Source of the DNA: Candidatus Roslinia caecavium
Lineage (GTDB): Bacteria > Bacillota > Clostridia > Monoglobales > Monoglobaceae
Length of the DNA: 64,000 nt
Direction: 5' to 3'
Assembly: GCA_904419955.1 (NCBI GenBank)
Contig: CAJFTO010000004.1
Coordinates: 1-64,000 of the forward strand
Part shown: positions 51,836 through 60,910 of the stretch, piece after piece
How positions within the stretch are numbered: position 1 is the stretch's first letter
How the letters are laid out: the number at the start of each line of letters is the position of its first letter
Made by a program: the position numbers and the translations under genes
Notes under the pieces: model-generated
Seen by the model: only the letters and a program-made list of their open reading frames with translations
The model's database searches: none
Told to the model about the DNA's origin: nothing

Positions 51836-54800
51836 ATGAAGCAAAAGAAATTATTAGCGGCTTTGACCGCGGGCTGCCTCGTTTGTTCAACACTTCCGCT
51901 TGCTGCGTTCGCGCAGCCGGACGGCGGACTTAATGATTTGAACACGGGCGCGCAGGAGACGCAGACGATCGCGGAGAACGAACAGAGTCCGGCGCTTACG
52001 CCGGGGTATACTCAAAATGCAAGCTTAAGTAGCGAAAACGCCGCGGTATCTACTGCGCCGGCTGACGGAGGAGCGACCGAGCATAATGTCGAAGTTTCCG
52101 TTACGTCGGCGGACGGAAAGACGACCGAATATAATACAGATCTGTTGTCGGCTATATATACGGCGGACGACGGCGACGTTATCAAGCTGTTGAAAGACGT
52201 AACAATAGACGTAGACAGCGCGCTGAAATCGGTCAAGACGGACGGAAAATTTACGTTGGATCTGGCGGGATATTCAATAACTTCAGATCAGGACGAGACG
52301 GTAGTGGAAATACTGAGCGGCGGAGACGTTACTGTTAAAGATTCCGCCGAAGATAACGGAACGGTTACGACCAAAGGTTATTTTGCGACGGTTGCGGGCG
52401 GCGGCAAGCTCACGGTCGAGGACGGAGATTTTGTAAACAATAATACGGCTTTGGAATCCGGGGTATTTTCCGTTTTCCACGTCTATGAACTGTCGGCGAC
52501 TCCGGCGCCAACGGCGTTCCCGGAGGTAACCGCGACTCCCGAGATTACTTCGACCCCGACGGCGTCCGCCGACGCGGCTGCAAGCCCGACGATAAACCCC
52601 GAGTACGCGTCGATATTCGGCGAGTACGCGCAGACGGCGGAGGAGTCGCCTACGCCTGAAACGACCGCGACTCCGGAAGTTACGGCAAGCCCTGTTCCCA
52701 CGGCTTCCGCGACGGCCGCGCCGACTGCTACAGCTGCTCCGGGAATCGATGTAAAAGCCGGTCTGCTGATAAACGGAGGCTCTTTTACGTCGGCCAAAAG
52801 CCCGATAACCTACAGCGGAAAAGTTCAGATAGGGATAAACGACGGCGTATTTATAACGGGGATCGGCTACGCTCCAATATCGAGCGCGGATCAGTCGGCG
52901 AGCGGCGCCGATATAATCCTGCCTGAAGGCAAGGCGCTTAGCGCTATAGAAAACGCTGAAAACAACACGGTTGCATATGCGGTGACGCAGGCTCAGGATA
53001 TAGCGAGCGTCGGCGAAGAGAAATATACCACGTTAAACGAAGCGTTCGCGGCGGCTGAAGACGGAAGTACTATAAAGCTGGAGAGCGACGCGACGGCCGC
53101 GCAGGACGCGATAGTTCCGGAGGGAAAGACTCTGATATTAGACCTTAGCGGGTACGACTATAACAACGTGTGCGGCGACGCGATAACGGTATCGAGCGGC
53201 GGCGGTATAAGTATAATCGACAGCGGCGAGACCAAGGGAAGCCTTAGCGGATTAAGCGGAGCGGTCTGCGCCGTATCCGCGGCCGGTTCGACGATAACGA
53301 TCGACGGCGCGGTTTTGACGAGCAAATCCGGAGCGGCTGTTAACGCGGACTCCGCCTCGTCGAACGTTGCGATAAACATAACGGGCGGAGCATATATATC
53401 GGGTATAAACGACCAAGCCGCGTCGTCCGCGATAAACATACAAGCGGACGAGAACGCAGCTCCGATAATAGCGGCTTCCGCGCAGGGCGACGCGCTGTAT
53501 ACTGAAAACGGATCCGTAAATATAAACTACGGAGAGCTGACGGCGCAGAGGGCGGTCTATCTCGGAACAGGAGCGAGCGCCGAGATAACGGACGGCAGTA
53601 TAAGCGGAACGATATATATGACGGGCGCGACCTTGAACATAAGCGGAGGCGAGTTCGTATCGGACGGATATGTAATAGACATGACGTCCGGCTGCGCGCT
53701 CGATATAAGCGGCGGAAGCTTTAGGAACGCGTCGGCGGGCGCGTATCCGGTAATAAATATGTTCGACGCGGCTATGCAGAGCGAGGTCGGGAATACGATC
53801 GATATTTCCGGCGGAACGTTCGAGACGGTAAACAACCATATAATCATAGCGGCGGCTTCTGCGGAGATAAATATTTCGGGCGGTATCTTTACAAGCTCAT
53901 ACAGCAATACCGGAACGCCCGAGAACGCGAGCGCGGCTTGCGACGGTATAATCTACGCCTGCGACAACTATACGTCCGCGCTTAACATAACCGGCGGAAC
54001 GTTTACGACGAGCGGCGGAGGAAGCGTTATAACTCCGGGAACTCTCGGCAGTATGACCGCTGTTTTGGACGGGGGAATATTTAATTCCAATTTGGTAGCC
54101 GGAGAGAATACGGCGGCGGAGCCGAATACTATAACCGTCGGCAACACGAATCTGACCGCGAACGCGGCGGTAATAGCGGCGGATAAACTTCCGGCGAACT
54201 TTACGGCGACAGATATAACGCTCGGCGGCGCGGCGTATAAAATGGTAGGCGAAGCCGAAGCGGGGGTCGGACGTATAGGCTCGGAGTTTTATGCCGACGC
54301 CGAGGCGTTTGACGAAGCTATAAAGAATATAGACGAAAACGATACAGTTATAAATATATTCGAGGACGTAACTTTGAGCGGAGAGATAAATATCCCGGCC
54401 GAAACGACCGTGACGATAAAAGACGGCAAGACCGTTAAATTATTGGGCGGCTGCGCGCTTACAAACAACGGCTCGATAAATGGGAGCGTCGGCGTACAGG
54501 ACGGCGCGGCCATGATCAATAACGGTAATATAAACGGAACGATATATATAGACGGCGGCGCGGACAGCGAGGAGCCGGGCGCGCTTACGAACGCGGCTAC
54601 AGGCAGGATAGAAGGCCGGATCATAATCACAGGAACCGGCGTTTTTGAGAACCTCAATACCGAAGAGGGTTCCGCTCCCGAACCTGAGTACGTCGTCAGC
54701 GCGATCGCGTTTACAAGCGATTCGACAACGGTCGGTTTAGGCCGTACAAAACAGCTCGAAGTCGTATTCATACCCGAAAACGCGGAGGCTCCGATAACTT

Positions 54801-55795
54801 GGAGCTCGTCGGATGAGAACGTCGCAAGAGTCGATGAAAACGGCGTTGTAAGCGGGTTGTCGCTGGGTACGGCGACTATAACCGCGACCTGCGGCGAGGG
54901 CGAGAACGCTATGACGGCGACTTGCGAAGTCACGGTAAGACAGCAGGGCGGCGTGACCGGCAACCTCGGCTGGGGCGAAGGAAACAATACCGAATACACG
55001 GTCTATATAGGAAATACCCGGAACGGAACGGTGACCGCGTCGCAAAGCCGCGCGGGCAGAGGCGATACCGTGACCTTTAGAACCAGTCCCGACGACGGAT
55101 ATACGGTCTATACTGTAGGCGTATACGACGCGTACGGCAGAGACGTGAGCGTGCTTAAGAATTCGGAGAACAGTTACGAATTCACAATGCCGGGCAGTTC
55201 GGTCACGATCAGAGTTGAGTTTACCGAGGACGACGTATGGAGAAATCCTTACAGAGACGTCTCGGTGAGCGATTGGTTCTACGACGCGGTAGAGTATGTA
55301 GCTAAAAACGGTCTGTTCTACGGAACGGAAACCTATTTGTTCTCCCCGAACGACACTATGACGAGGGCTATGCTCGTGACGGTAATCTATCGTATGGAAG
55401 GTATGCCGGCCGTTTCGTCCGGATCGACGTTCAGCGACGTCGTTACTACCGAGTACTACGCCGACGCCGTCAAATGGGCGAGCGCTAACGGAATAGTAAA
55501 CGGTATAGGCTATAACCTGTTCGCCCCGAACGACAACGTTACAAGAGAACAGATAGCGGCGATCATTCACAGATATTCGCAGTATAAAGGTTACGCAACG
55601 TCCGCGAGCGGAAACCTCGGCAGGTTCACGGATACAAACATGATCTCATCATGGGCGCTGTCCGATCTTCGCTGGGCGGTCGGTACGGGCTTGATGATCG
55701 GTCACGACGACGGCAGACTCGGCCCGGCCGATAACGCCACCAGAGCGGAAGTCGCGACCATGCTTATGAGATACTGCGAAGATATAGCGAAATAA
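51836..55795 (+). CDS. Secreted SLH protein with beta-helix and Big_2 domains
   Basis: 1319 residues from the ATG at 51836 (AAGGAG nine bases upstream; a GTG at 51830 is too close). Signal peptide about 1-30. Two long regions (about 85-180 and 350-800) consist of short repeats of the type NISGGEFVSDGYVIDM / LDISGGSFRNAS / NITGGTFTTSGGG, a right-handed beta-helix pattern. A Pro/Thr linker (about 215-310, TATPEVTASPVPTASATAAP) separates them. Then follow a Big_2 domain (PITWSSSDENVARVDENGV), an InlB-type beta repeat (GRGDTVTFRTSPDDGYTVYTV) and three SLH units (YRDVSVSDWFYDAVEYVAKNG, FSDVVTTEYYADAVKWASANG, ISSWALSDLRWAVGTGLM). It is wall-anchored; a glycan ligand is possible. Confidence 0.88.
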   Translation: MKQKKLLAALTAGCLVCSTLPLAAFAQPDGGLNDLNTGAQETQTIAENEQSPALTPGYTQNASLSSENAAVSTAPADGGATEHNVEVSVTSADGKTTEYNTDLLSAIYTADDGDVIKLLKDVTIDVDSALKSVKTDGKFTLDLAGYSITSDQDETVVEILSGGDVTVKDSAEDNGTVTTKGYFATVAGGGKLTVEDGDFVNNNTALESGVFSVFHVYELSATPAPTAFPEVTATPEITSTPTASADAAASPTINPEYASIFGEYAQTAEESPTPETTATPEVTASPVPTASATAAPTATAAPGIDVKAGLLINGGSFTSAKSPITYSGKVQIGINDGVFITGIGYAPISSADQSASGADIILPEGKALSAIENAENNTVAYAVTQAQDIASVGEEKYTTLNEAFAAAEDGSTIKLESDATAAQDAIVPEGKTLILDLSGYDYNNVCGDAITVSSGGGISIIDSGETKGSLSGLSGAVCAVSAAGSTITIDGAVLTSKSGAAVNADSASSNVAINITGGAYISGINDQAASSAINIQADENAAPIIAASAQGDALYTENGSVNINYGELTAQRAVYLGTGASAEITDGSISGTIYMTGATLNISGGEFVSDGYVIDMTSGCALDISGGSFRNASAGAYPVINMFDAAMQSEVGNTIDISGGTFETVNNHIIIAAASAEINISGGIFTSSYSNTGTPENASAACDGIIYACDNYTSALNITGGTFTTSGGGSVITPGTLGSMTAVLDGGIFNSNLVAGENTAAEPNTITVGNTNLTANAAVIAADKLPANFTATDITLGGAAYKMVGEAEAGVGRIGSEFYADAEAFDEAIKNIDENDTVINIFEDVTLSGEINIPAETTVTIKDGKTVKLLGGCALTNNGSINGSVGVQDGAAMINNGNINGTIYIDGGADSEEPGALTNAATGRIEGRIIITGTGVFENLNTEEGSAPEPEYVVSAIAFTSDSTTVGLGRTKQLEVVFIPENAEAPITWSSSDENVARVDENGVVSGLSLGTATITATCGEGENAMTATCEVTVRQQGGVTGNLGWGEGNNTEYTVYIGNTRNGTVTASQSRAGRGDTVTFRTSPDDGYTVYTVGVYDAYGRDVSVLKNSENSYEFTMPGSSVTIRVEFTEDDVWRNPYRDVSVSDWFYDAVEYVAKNGLFYGTETYLFSPNDTMTRAMLVTVIYRMEGMPAVSSGSTFSDVVTTEYYADAVKWASANGIVNGIGYNLFAPNDNVTREQIAAIIHRYSQYKGYATSASGNLGRFTDTNMISSWALSDLRWAVGTGLMIGHDDGRLGPADNATRAEVATMLMRYCEDIAK

Positions 55796-55837
55796 TAGCG
55801 ATTTTAAAGCTGTAATAATTTAATATTAAACGTTTCG

Positions 55838-55880
55838 CGAACGGGTCCGGATTCTTACCGGGCTCGTTCTGTTTTTATTA
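55838..55880 (+). terminator. Terminator after the 51836 gene
   Basis: GAACGGGTCCGG pairs with CCGGGCTCGTTC (two imperfect positions) around ATTCTTA, followed by TGTTTTTATT. Confidence 0.75.
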
Positions 55881-55912
55881 TTGCGTTCTCAACTAATTTT
55901 AAAAAAAATTAG

Positions 55913-55966
55913 TTAGGCGCCTTGACAAATTGGAGTTATTGTTTTATAATAATATTAGGCGCCTAA
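55913..55966 (+). promoter_or_regulatory. MarR promoter with twin operators
   Basis: TTGACA (55922-55927) and TATAAT (55945-55950) have 17-bp spacing. A perfect 12-bp palindrome TTAGGCGCCTAA (55955-55966) lies just after the -10 box, and a copy of ten of its bases (TTAGGCGCCT, 55913-55922) overlaps the -35 box. The two are 42 bp apart, four helical turns. This is typical of autorepression by a MarR dimer. Confidence 0.8.
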
Positions 55967-55994
55967 ATAAATTAAAATTATAGGAGGAATAATA

Positions 55995-56600
55995 ATGAGA
56001 GACAGAAAAGACGATTTATATAACGACGGTTTTGAGGAAAGGGAATTTGGCGGATATAGAGGTCGTCATGGACGCTGCGGGTATAGAACGGACGACGAGG
56101 GGAACGAACGCGGCTGTTGCGGACGCGGTCATGGTCATGAAGGCGGCTGCGGAAAACATGGTATGCGCGGGGCGTTTTTGGAGCGTATGGAGGAGCAAGA
56201 CGAGTTGACCATACTTTTCGGCAAATGCGTCCATAAAATCTTTGGACATCCTCACAGGGGCCGCGGACAGGGCAGGATACTTAAGCTGATCTTAGCAAGC
56301 GGCGGGGAGATGACGCAAGGCGAGCTTCAGGAAAAGCTTGGAACGCGACCCGGATCTGTGAGCGAGATAGTGTCGAAATTGGTAAACCGCGGTATGCTGA
56401 CGCGAGACAAGGACGAGGATGATAAGAGAAAGGTCGTTCTCAGACTGACCGAGCAGGGGCGTGAAAAGGCCGAACATTGCCATGGGGAAGATAAGAGCAA
56501 AGACGCGTTCGCCGCGCTCAGCGACCAAGAAAAGGAGACCCTTAAGTCTCTGCTTGAAAAGCTTTTAAAAGACGATAAGAACGAAAATGCCGGCGAGTAA
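55995..56600 (+). CDS. MarR-family regulator with Cys/His/Gly-rich N-terminal extension
   Basis: 201 residues, about 55 longer than usual. Residues 1-60 are Gly, Arg, His and Cys rich (HGRCGYRTDD, ERGCCGRGHGHEGGCGKHG) and may bind metal or sense redox state. The MarR winged helix is at about 95-160 (RGQGRILKLILASGGEMTQGELQEKLGTRPGSVSEIVSKLVNRGML, DKDEDDKRKVVLRLTEQGREK). A C-terminal helix follows. TTAGGCGCCTAA operators at its own promoter imply autorepression. No transporter or other target gene is adjacent. Confidence 0.88.
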   Translation: MRDRKDDLYNDGFEEREFGGYRGRHGRCGYRTDDEGNERGCCGRGHGHEGGCGKHGMRGAFLERMEEQDELTILFGKCVHKIFGHPHRGRGQGRILKLILASGGEMTQGELQEKLGTRPGSVSEIVSKLVNRGMLTRDKDEDDKRKVVLRLTEQGREKAEHCHGEDKSKDAFAALSDQEKETLKSLLEKLLKDDKNENAGE

Positions 56601-56629
56601 GTCCATAGTGTTTGATAATCAAAAATAAC

Positions 56630-56668
56630 CGGTACTCGGATCAACCTCCGAATACCGGTTTAATAATT
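56630..56668. terminator. Bidirectional terminator between the MarR gene and murA
   Basis: ACCGGTACTCGG pairs with CCGAATACCGGT around a short loop, with T-rich sequence on the plus side and A/T-rich sequence on the minus side. It serves two convergent genes. Confidence 0.65.
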
Positions 56669-56686
56669 TTAAATCTTAATTTTCAA

Positions 56687-58018
56687 TTAACTGAGCGCCT
56701 CGAACGGCTTTACTATATCCGATTTATGCATTTTATGAGTATTGTAGTCGTAAGACCTTCTTGTTATCTGCGCTCCGAGCTTTCTGAGCTTATCTTCGAA
56801 ATGCTCGTAACCTCTGTCGATATATTTCAGATTATGTATCTCGGTAACGCCGTCGGCGATAAGACCCGCTATCACAAGCGCGGCTCCCGCGCGCAGATCG
56901 GTAGCCGATACCGGGGCTCCGGTCAGTTTGGTTCCGCCTTCGACTATAGCTATATTCTTGCCCTCGACCGTGATATTTCCGCCCATTCGGTTCAGTTCGT
57001 CAACGTATTTGAGTCGCGTATCCCACACGTTTTCGCGCATTATGCTCGTACCCTTGGCGACCGTCAAAAGCACGACCATCTGCGGCTGAAGATCGGTAGG
57101 GAATCCCGGGTAGGGCTGAGTCTTTACCGTCGCTTTGCGAAGTTCTGGCTTATCGACGAAGATCCTTATCGCCTCGTCGTATTCCTGTACGCCGACGCCC
57201 ATCTCTTCAAGCTTCGCGCTCAGCGATTCCATATGCTTGGGGATGATATTAGTGACCGTTACGTCGCCTCTCGTCGCCGCCGCGGCTATCATATACGTGC
57301 CGGCTTCTATCTGGTCGGGGATCACGCTGAACGTACCGCCGTGTAATTCTTTGACGCCTCGTATTTTTATAACGTCGGTTCCCGCGCCCCTGATGTTTGC
57401 GCCCATGCTGTTTAAGAAGTTAGCCACGTCCACCACGTGCGGCTCTTTCGCCGCGCTGTCGATCACGGTCATGCCTTCGGCGAGAACCGCAGCGAGCATT
57501 ATGTTTATCGTCGCGCCGACCGAGACCACGTCGAGATACACCGCGTCGCCTATAAGCCGATCCGCCTCGAGGTTGACCGTCCCGTATTCGACGTTCACCC
57601 TTGCGCCGAGAGCTTCAAAACCCTTGATGTGCTGGTCGATAGGCCTGACGCCGAAATCGCAGCCGCCCGGAAGAGCGACCTTCGCGCGTTTAAAACGTCC
57701 GAGCAGAGCGCCCATCAAATATGAGGAAGCGCGCATCCTACCGACGCTTTCGTATGTGGCCTCGTAGTTATTTAAGTCCGAACAATCGACTTCAACTGTG
57801 TTTTCGTCCACGAACTCGGCTTTTCCTCCCAAGTCGTTTATCATGTTGATTAAATTGACAATATCCGTTACTCTGGGCACGTTTTCTACTATACATTTTC
57901 CCTTTACCATCATCGCGGCTACGAGAATAGCGACAGCGGAGTTCTTAGCTCCGCTTATCTTGACCTCGCCGCGCAGCTTTACGCCGCCCAGAATCACCAT
58001 TTTTTCTCTATTTTCCAT
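56687..58018 (-). CDS. murA: UDP-N-acetylglucosamine 1-carboxyvinyltransferase
   Basis: 443 residues. The catalytic Cys is Cys120 in [15 protein letters not shown] and the PEP-site Lys is Lys25 in SGAKNSA. Other EPSP-synthase-fold blocks are [26 protein letters not shown] and [17 protein letters not shown]. It transfers enolpyruvate from PEP to UDP-GlcNAc, the first committed step of peptidoglycan synthesis, in the cytoplasm. The last residues ([14 protein letters not shown]) are an extension beyond the core. It is monocistronic, followed by a bidirectional terminator. The Cys active site predicts sensitivity to fosfomycin. Confidence 0.96.
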   Translation of the reverse strand: MENREKMVILGGVKLRGEVKISGAKNSAVAILVAAMMVKGKCIVENVPRVTDIVNLINMINDLGGKAEFVDENTVEVDCSDLNNYEATYESVGRMRASSYLMGALLGRFKRAKVALPGGCDFGVRPIDQHIKGFEALGARVNVEYGTVNLEADRLIGDAVYLDVVSVGATINIMLAAVLAEGMTVIDSAAKEPHVVDVANFLNSMGANIRGAGTDVIKIRGVKELHGGTFSVIPDQIEAGTYMIAAAATRGDVTVTNIIPKHMESLSAKLEEMGVGVQEYDEAIRIFVDKPELRKATVKTQPYPGFPTDLQPQMVVLLTVAKGTSIMRENVWDTRLKYVDELNRMGGNITVEGKNIAIVEGGTKLTGAPVSATDLRAGAALVIAGLIADGVTEIHNLKYIDRGYEHFEDKLRKLGAQITRRSYDYNTHKMHKSDIVKPFEALS

Positions 58019-58709
58019 TTATTTTTGCCCCCATTTTCGAGCTTATAGCAGATAGAAATATCTAAATAACCATGAATAGAACGATATATTATAAATAAAT
58101 ATATCTGTTTTTCTATATTCCTCACTTGAACATACAAACTGATTATAGCACAATTTGATCAAAGTTCAAGTGTTTTAGATATTTTTCTCACATTATGCAA
58201 AAAACATTTGTGAAAACACATATCCGATTATTACATTTGTATATTATTTTATGACGTATGTCTGTAATATGTTTATGAAAGTTTTTTAAGCCCCCGCGCC
58301 GTTTTTGTTAAGCCGTTATCTTGTCGTACGCCGCGCGCCCCGAAAAGAAATATGCGCGGCGGTCTGCGGTATTCTTATGTAGAATTTATTTAAGAATATC
58401 TAAAAACGCTTTCCAATATAACGGCGTTTTTAGTTCCCGTCTTTATATTGCTTAAAACAAAAAGCGAACATAAATAATTATATCATATTATGGTTACGAC
58501 GCTATTACAGAAACATTAAATACATTTTTCACCAAAATAAGACCGCATGCTATAATGATAATAAGAGCTTGTTCACAGATAATATGGTTTTTTCAATAAA
58601 AGCGGAATCGGAAGATCGGAAAAGCGGCTCGCTAAAAAAATATACGCCCGCTGTAGGCCGCTTTTCCGCGTCGAGTAATTAAGTCGAGCAATTAAAAGGA
58701 GGTAAGATA
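58019..58709. other. 690-bp intergenic region
   Basis: No gene is seen. It is AT-rich with two hairpins. TAAAAACGC (58401-58409) with GCGTTTTTA (58424-58432) is terminator-like in both directions. GGAAAAGCGGC with GCCGCTTTTCC (about 58618-58667) lies in the leader of the amidase gene. A TATAAT (about 58552) with TTCACC 17-18 bp upstream may be the amidase promoter. Confidence 0.5.
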
Positions 58710-59267
58710 ATGGCTACAAAAATTTTTGTCGACGCGGGGCACGGAGGAAGCAATCCGGGCGCAGTCGGCAACGGCGTGACCGAAGAGAGAGTCAATCTGT
58801 CGGTCGCGACTCAGCTCGCTCAGAATCTCAGAAACGCCGGCTACGATGTGATGGAATACAGAACTACCAGAGACGAAAACGTTTTAGACAACGTGGCGCA
58901 GGATCTGAGAAACAGGGCGAGAATGGCTAACGAATGGGGAGCCGATTACTTTGTGAGTATACACACGAATTCGTCCTTAAACCCCGCCGCCAACGGGTTT
59001 GAAACGTACGTATACCGTATACCGTCGCGCGCGGCCGAACTGGCTCAGTCAATACAGGACGCGTTCGTAAGCGAGCTCGGTTCAAAGGACAACGGGGTGA
59101 GAAGCGCGAACTTTTCCGTGCTCAGAAACACGAATATGCCCGCGGTATTGTGCGAGCTGGGATACCTGTCGAACCCGACCGAGGCTTTAAACCTCAACAG
59201 TCCGCTCTGGCAGACCAAAGCGGCGAGAGCGATTTTCAACGGCATATATAATTTTGTAAAGCCGTAA
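58710..59267 (+). CDS. N-acetylmuramoyl-L-alanine amidase (Amidase_3), no signal peptide
   Basis: 185 residues, only the catalytic domain. Zinc ligands are His in FVDAGHGGSNPGA, Glu in TEERVNLSVA and His in YFVSIHTNS; the second Glu of the active site is in VLCELGYLSN. It cleaves the bond between muramic acid and the stem peptide. It lacks a signal peptide, which is usual for phage endolysins and for some mother-cell enzymes such as those of spore germination. AAAGGAGGTAAG precedes the ATG. A strong leader hairpin lies just upstream. Which role applies is open. Confidence 0.9.
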   Translation: MATKIFVDAGHGGSNPGAVGNGVTEERVNLSVATQLAQNLRNAGYDVMEYRTTRDENVLDNVAQDLRNRARMANEWGADYFVSIHTNSSLNPAANGFETYVYRIPSRAAELAQSIQDAFVSELGSKDNGVRSANFSVLRNTNMPAVLCELGYLSNPTEALNLNSPLWQTKAARAIFNGIYNFVKP

Positions 59268-59334
59268 TATATAAATATATAAAAGAACAGAAACGAGCGC
59301 CCTGTTTCGGAGACAAGTTACAGTCGGGAGGTCC

Positions 59335-59364
59335 GGCGGCGCGGAACGCGGTTAACGCGCCGCC
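59335..59364 (+). terminator. Hairpin after amidase gene, probable terminator
   Basis: GGCGGCGCG (59335-59343) pairs with CGCGCCGCC (59356-59364). The T-run is weak (TGTTTTG a few bases later). Confidence 0.45.
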
Positions 59365-59463
59365 GCGAACTGTTTTGTATAAAAGACAAAAAAATATAGA
59401 AAATCAGGCGGAAATTTTCTATACGCCCTTAAATTCTTGTAAGATTATTGTAACAATAGCGGC

Positions 59464-59492
59464 TTGACTTTTTATATCCGGTTGGTTATAAT
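59464..59492 (+). promoter_or_regulatory. Deacetylase gene promoter
   Basis: TTGACT (59464-59469) and TATAAT (59487-59492) with 17-bp spacing. Confidence 0.75.
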
Positions 59493-59576
59493 CAATTCGT
59501 GTTAATAGAAAAAAAGAGTAAAATTTAGAAATTTGTTTTAAATAAAAGGTTGCGAAGGATAAAGGCGGAGGGTTGT

Positions 59577-60647
59577 ATGACTATGAAGAAAGCATTGGTA
59601 GCCGTATTTATTGGCGTGATACTCGTCGTATGTTTGGGCGCGAAAGGAAATATTCAGGTCGACGAATCTGAAAATTACGATTCGGACATGGTTACAATGT
59701 ACAGCGAAGACGGCAGAACTCAGGACGTTCCGGCGGACGATGTCGAGGAGAACAAGTCCGTAGGCTGGTACGATAATTTTACGGATGTAATAACAAAGCT
59801 ATGGGCCGACGACGGCAGAAGTATAATCGTCTATAAAGCGGATAAAGACGATTATCTCGACGCCGGCTGGAAAGAAAACCGCAGCCAAGTGGTATCGAAG
59901 ATATACAATAAGGACACTGGCGAAGAAAAAGAGGTCTTTAAGTCCGAAGTACAGAGCTATTTGGACAGCGGTTGGAAGCGCGGAACGGGCGACGTAGATC
60001 CGGACGCGCCGATGGTGGCGCTCACTTTTGACGACGGTCCGAGCGGCGAACTTACGCCGAAGCTTTTGGACGCCCTGGAAGAAAACGGGGCGAGAGCTAC
60101 GTTTTTCTGTCTCGGTCAGAGCATAGATAAAGTAAAAGGTTCGGACGAAATAATCCGCAGAATGAAGGAAATAGGCTGCGAAGTGGGCAGCCATACGCAG
60201 GATCATAAACAGCTCACTTCGCTCAGCGAGGATCAGGTAAAACAGCAGATCAACCAGACCAAGGACTCGATCAGGGATATAACAGGCGAGGATCCGTCGG
60301 TAATGAGACCGCCTTACGGCGCGCATAACGAGACGGTGGACAAAAACGCCGGCGCGCCGGTCATCTTATGGTCTAAAGATTCCACGGATTGGCGTCTCAA
60401 AAACGCGGACGCTATTTATGAGAAAACGCTGAGCGAAGTGGAGGACGGAGATATCATACTCCTTCACGATATCCATGATTTTTCTGTCGAGGCGGCTATA
60501 AGGTTAATACCAAAGCTTCAGGACGAGGGCTATCAGCTTGTGACAGTGACCGAGATGATAGAGGCTAAGGTCGGAAACATAGAGGACGGCAAGACGTATA
60601 CTGATATGTGGCCGAGTACGGTTAAAAAGCTGACCGGTTCAAATTAA
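59577..60647 (+). CDS. Polysaccharide deacetylase with three N-terminal repeats
   Basis: 356 residues from the ATG at 59577 (GGAGGG just upstream; the longer TTG start has no site). One N-terminal membrane anchor (about 3-24, LVAVFIGVILVVCLGAKG). Residues about 36-130 hold three related units of about 30 residues (DNFTDVITKLWADDGRSI, YLDAGWKENRSQVVSKIYNKDTG, YLDSGWKRG). The NodB domain is about 140-335: VALTFDDGPSGELTPKLLDAL, the metal site SHTQDHKQL, RPPYGAHN and LHDIHDFS. It removes acetyl groups from a wall glycan such as peptidoglycan GlcNAc. The repeats may bind the wall. Confidence 0.88.
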   Translation: MTMKKALVAVFIGVILVVCLGAKGNIQVDESENYDSDMVTMYSEDGRTQDVPADDVEENKSVGWYDNFTDVITKLWADDGRSIIVYKADKDDYLDAGWKENRSQVVSKIYNKDTGEEKEVFKSEVQSYLDSGWKRGTGDVDPDAPMVALTFDDGPSGELTPKLLDALEENGARATFFCLGQSIDKVKGSDEIIRRMKEIGCEVGSHTQDHKQLTSLSEDQVKQQINQTKDSIRDITGEDPSVMRPPYGAHNETVDKNAGAPVILWSKDSTDWRLKNADAIYEKTLSEVEDGDIILLHDIHDFSVEAAIRLIPKLQDEGYQLVTVTEMIEAKVGNIEDGKTYTDMWPSTVKKLTGSN

Positions 60648-60774
60648 TATGCGACAGTTCTCAGTCGGCGGATAAAATAGACGCCCCGCAAAAGCGGCGG
60701 TTAACATACCGGATGAAATAAATACAGCGGCTGTATAGAGATATACGGTCGCTTTTATAATAGAAGCAACAATG

Positions 60775-60901
60775 TAGAGATTAGCGAATAGGAGCCTGAA
60801 ACGGCGGCTGAAGCGTTTGGGAAAACAAAGTATTCCACCGCGTACGCTGTCGTCTTGCGATAAAGGGGCGAAATTCACCCCCTAATCGCTACGTTTGGAG
60901 G
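60775..60901. repeat. Dispersed intergenic repeat, copy D
   Basis: The left end GTAGAGATTAGCGAATAG (60775-60792) matches copies B and C. The middle (GGAAAACAAAGTATTCC) is shared with copy B. The right end CCCCCTAATCGCTACG (about 60878-60893) is the inverse type and runs directly into TTTGGAGG, the ribosome site of the next gene. Confidence 0.55.
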
Positions 60902-60910
60902 TCGATAGTA

